NCBI GenBank assembly: GCA_027307295.1
Contig: DAHUXF010000168.1
Location: 1 to 6,527, forward strand
Origin: Acidobacteriaceae bacterium
GTDB taxonomy: Bacteria > Acidobacteriota > Terriglobia > Terriglobales > Acidobacteriaceae
Reading direction: 5' to 3'
DNA length: 6,527 bases
The position numbers and the translations under genes were made by a program. The notes below the pieces were generated by a model, which saw only the letters and a list, made by a program, of their open reading frames with translations, made no database searches and had not been told where the DNA came from. Shown here piece after piece: positions 6,153 through 6,527 of the stretch (position 1 is the first letter of the stretch; the number at the start of each line of letters is the position of its first letter).

Positions 6153-6527
6153 AGTACAGCAACAAAATTCGGAGCGCGCTGATGTTGGCTTTAGTGGCCG
6201 CGGGCGCGTCAGTTGCAGGGTGGTCTCAGGCCGCGCCCAAATTGCAGCCGGGCGATACGCTTTCCAATCAGAGGCCTTCCATTCTTGATCAGGTAGGCAT
6301 TGATCAGCGGTTGAATCAGCAAGTCCCCCTGGACCTTACGTTCAATGATGAAAACGGCCAGGCCGTGCAATTGAAGCAGTATTTTGGAGCCAAGCCGGTG
6401 CTGATGATGCTGGTGTATTACCAGTGCCCCATGCTTTGTACCCAGGTGTTGAACGGTTTTACCGGCGCCATGAACGGTATTGTGCGCTTCAATATTGGCC
6501 GCGAATTCAATGTTGTCACGGTGAGCA
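6149..6527 (+). CDS. SCO1/SenC family copper chaperone for cytochrome oxidase (3' partial)
   Basis: A thioredoxin-fold, periplasmic, membrane-associated protein that delivers copper to the CuA site of cytochrome c oxidase subunit II. The frame is open to the right edge, with 126 residues visible. GTG at 6149 overlaps the previous stop as GTGA and is backed by AGGAGG. Residues 1-28 form a Sec-type signal (K2, K6, R8, then hydrophobic 10-25), with possible cleavage after S26-Q-A28. SILDQVGIDQRLNQQVPLDL (44-63) and DENGQAVQLKQYF (67-79) are typical of the SCO N-terminal region. VLMMLVYYQCPMLC (84-97) holds the copper-binding C93-x3-C97. The third ligand, a His, should lie beyond the window. The gene continues the act transcription unit and suggests cox genes follow. 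A soluble thiol-disulfide role is possible for SenC proteins, but the CPMLC motif favours copper. Confidence 0.92.
   Translation, partial: MKYSNKIRSALMLALVAAGASVAGWSQAAPKLQPGDTLSNQRPSILDQVGIDQRLNQQVPLDLTFNDENGQAVQLKQYFGAKPVLMMLVYYQCPMLCTQVLNGFTGAMNGIVRFNIGREFNVVTVS

Noticed and set aside
1..6527. CRISPR arrays, tRNA or rRNA genes, insertion sequences, promoters and terminators
   Set aside because: No repeated units, transposase motifs, RNA-like cloverleaf segments or U-tract hairpins were seen, and there is no noncoding gap longer than 3 bases to hold them.

Overview
The window is one uninterrupted, plus-strand gene run that I read as most of an Alternative Complex III (ACIII, act) operon continuing into cytochrome oxidase assembly genes. 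ACIII is the quinol oxidase/electron-transfer complex that replaces cytochrome bc1 in many bacteria. The evidence is gene order plus motifs: a multi-[Fe-S] ActB C-terminal half, two NrfD-like ten-helix membrane proteins (ActC, ActF), a DUF3341-type ActD, a monohaem cytochrome c lipoprotein (ActE), a small single-helix membrane protein of unknown function, and the start of a SCO1/SenC copper chaperone.

Layout: actB (entering from the left edge) to 1700; actC 1704-3089; actD 3089-3625; actE about 3621-4316; actF 4313-5542; an unnamed 205-residue gene 5535-6152; sco1/senC from 6149 past the right edge. Every junction is a 3-base gap or an overlap of 1 to 8 bases. There is no intergenic space, and I see no promoter, terminator, RNA gene, repeat array, mobile element or CRISPR array. 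actA (pentahaem subunit) and the N-terminal half of actB should lie just upstream. Cox subunit genes would be expected downstream.

How the parts work together (family knowledge): quinol is oxidised at the membrane proteins ActC/ActF. Electrons pass through the Fe-S clusters of ActB and the c haems of ActA/ActE to a terminal oxidase. SCO1/SenC delivers copper to the CuA centre of that oxidase. Its translational overlap with the act genes suggests that ACIII and an aa3-type oxidase are made together.

Organism: an aerobic, Gram-negative-type bacterium of moderately high GC. The gene order and protein style resemble Acidobacteriota, but this is inferred from memory and is not proven by the window. 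The most unusual points are the apparent ATT start codon of actE and the conserved-looking unnamed protein between actF and sco1.
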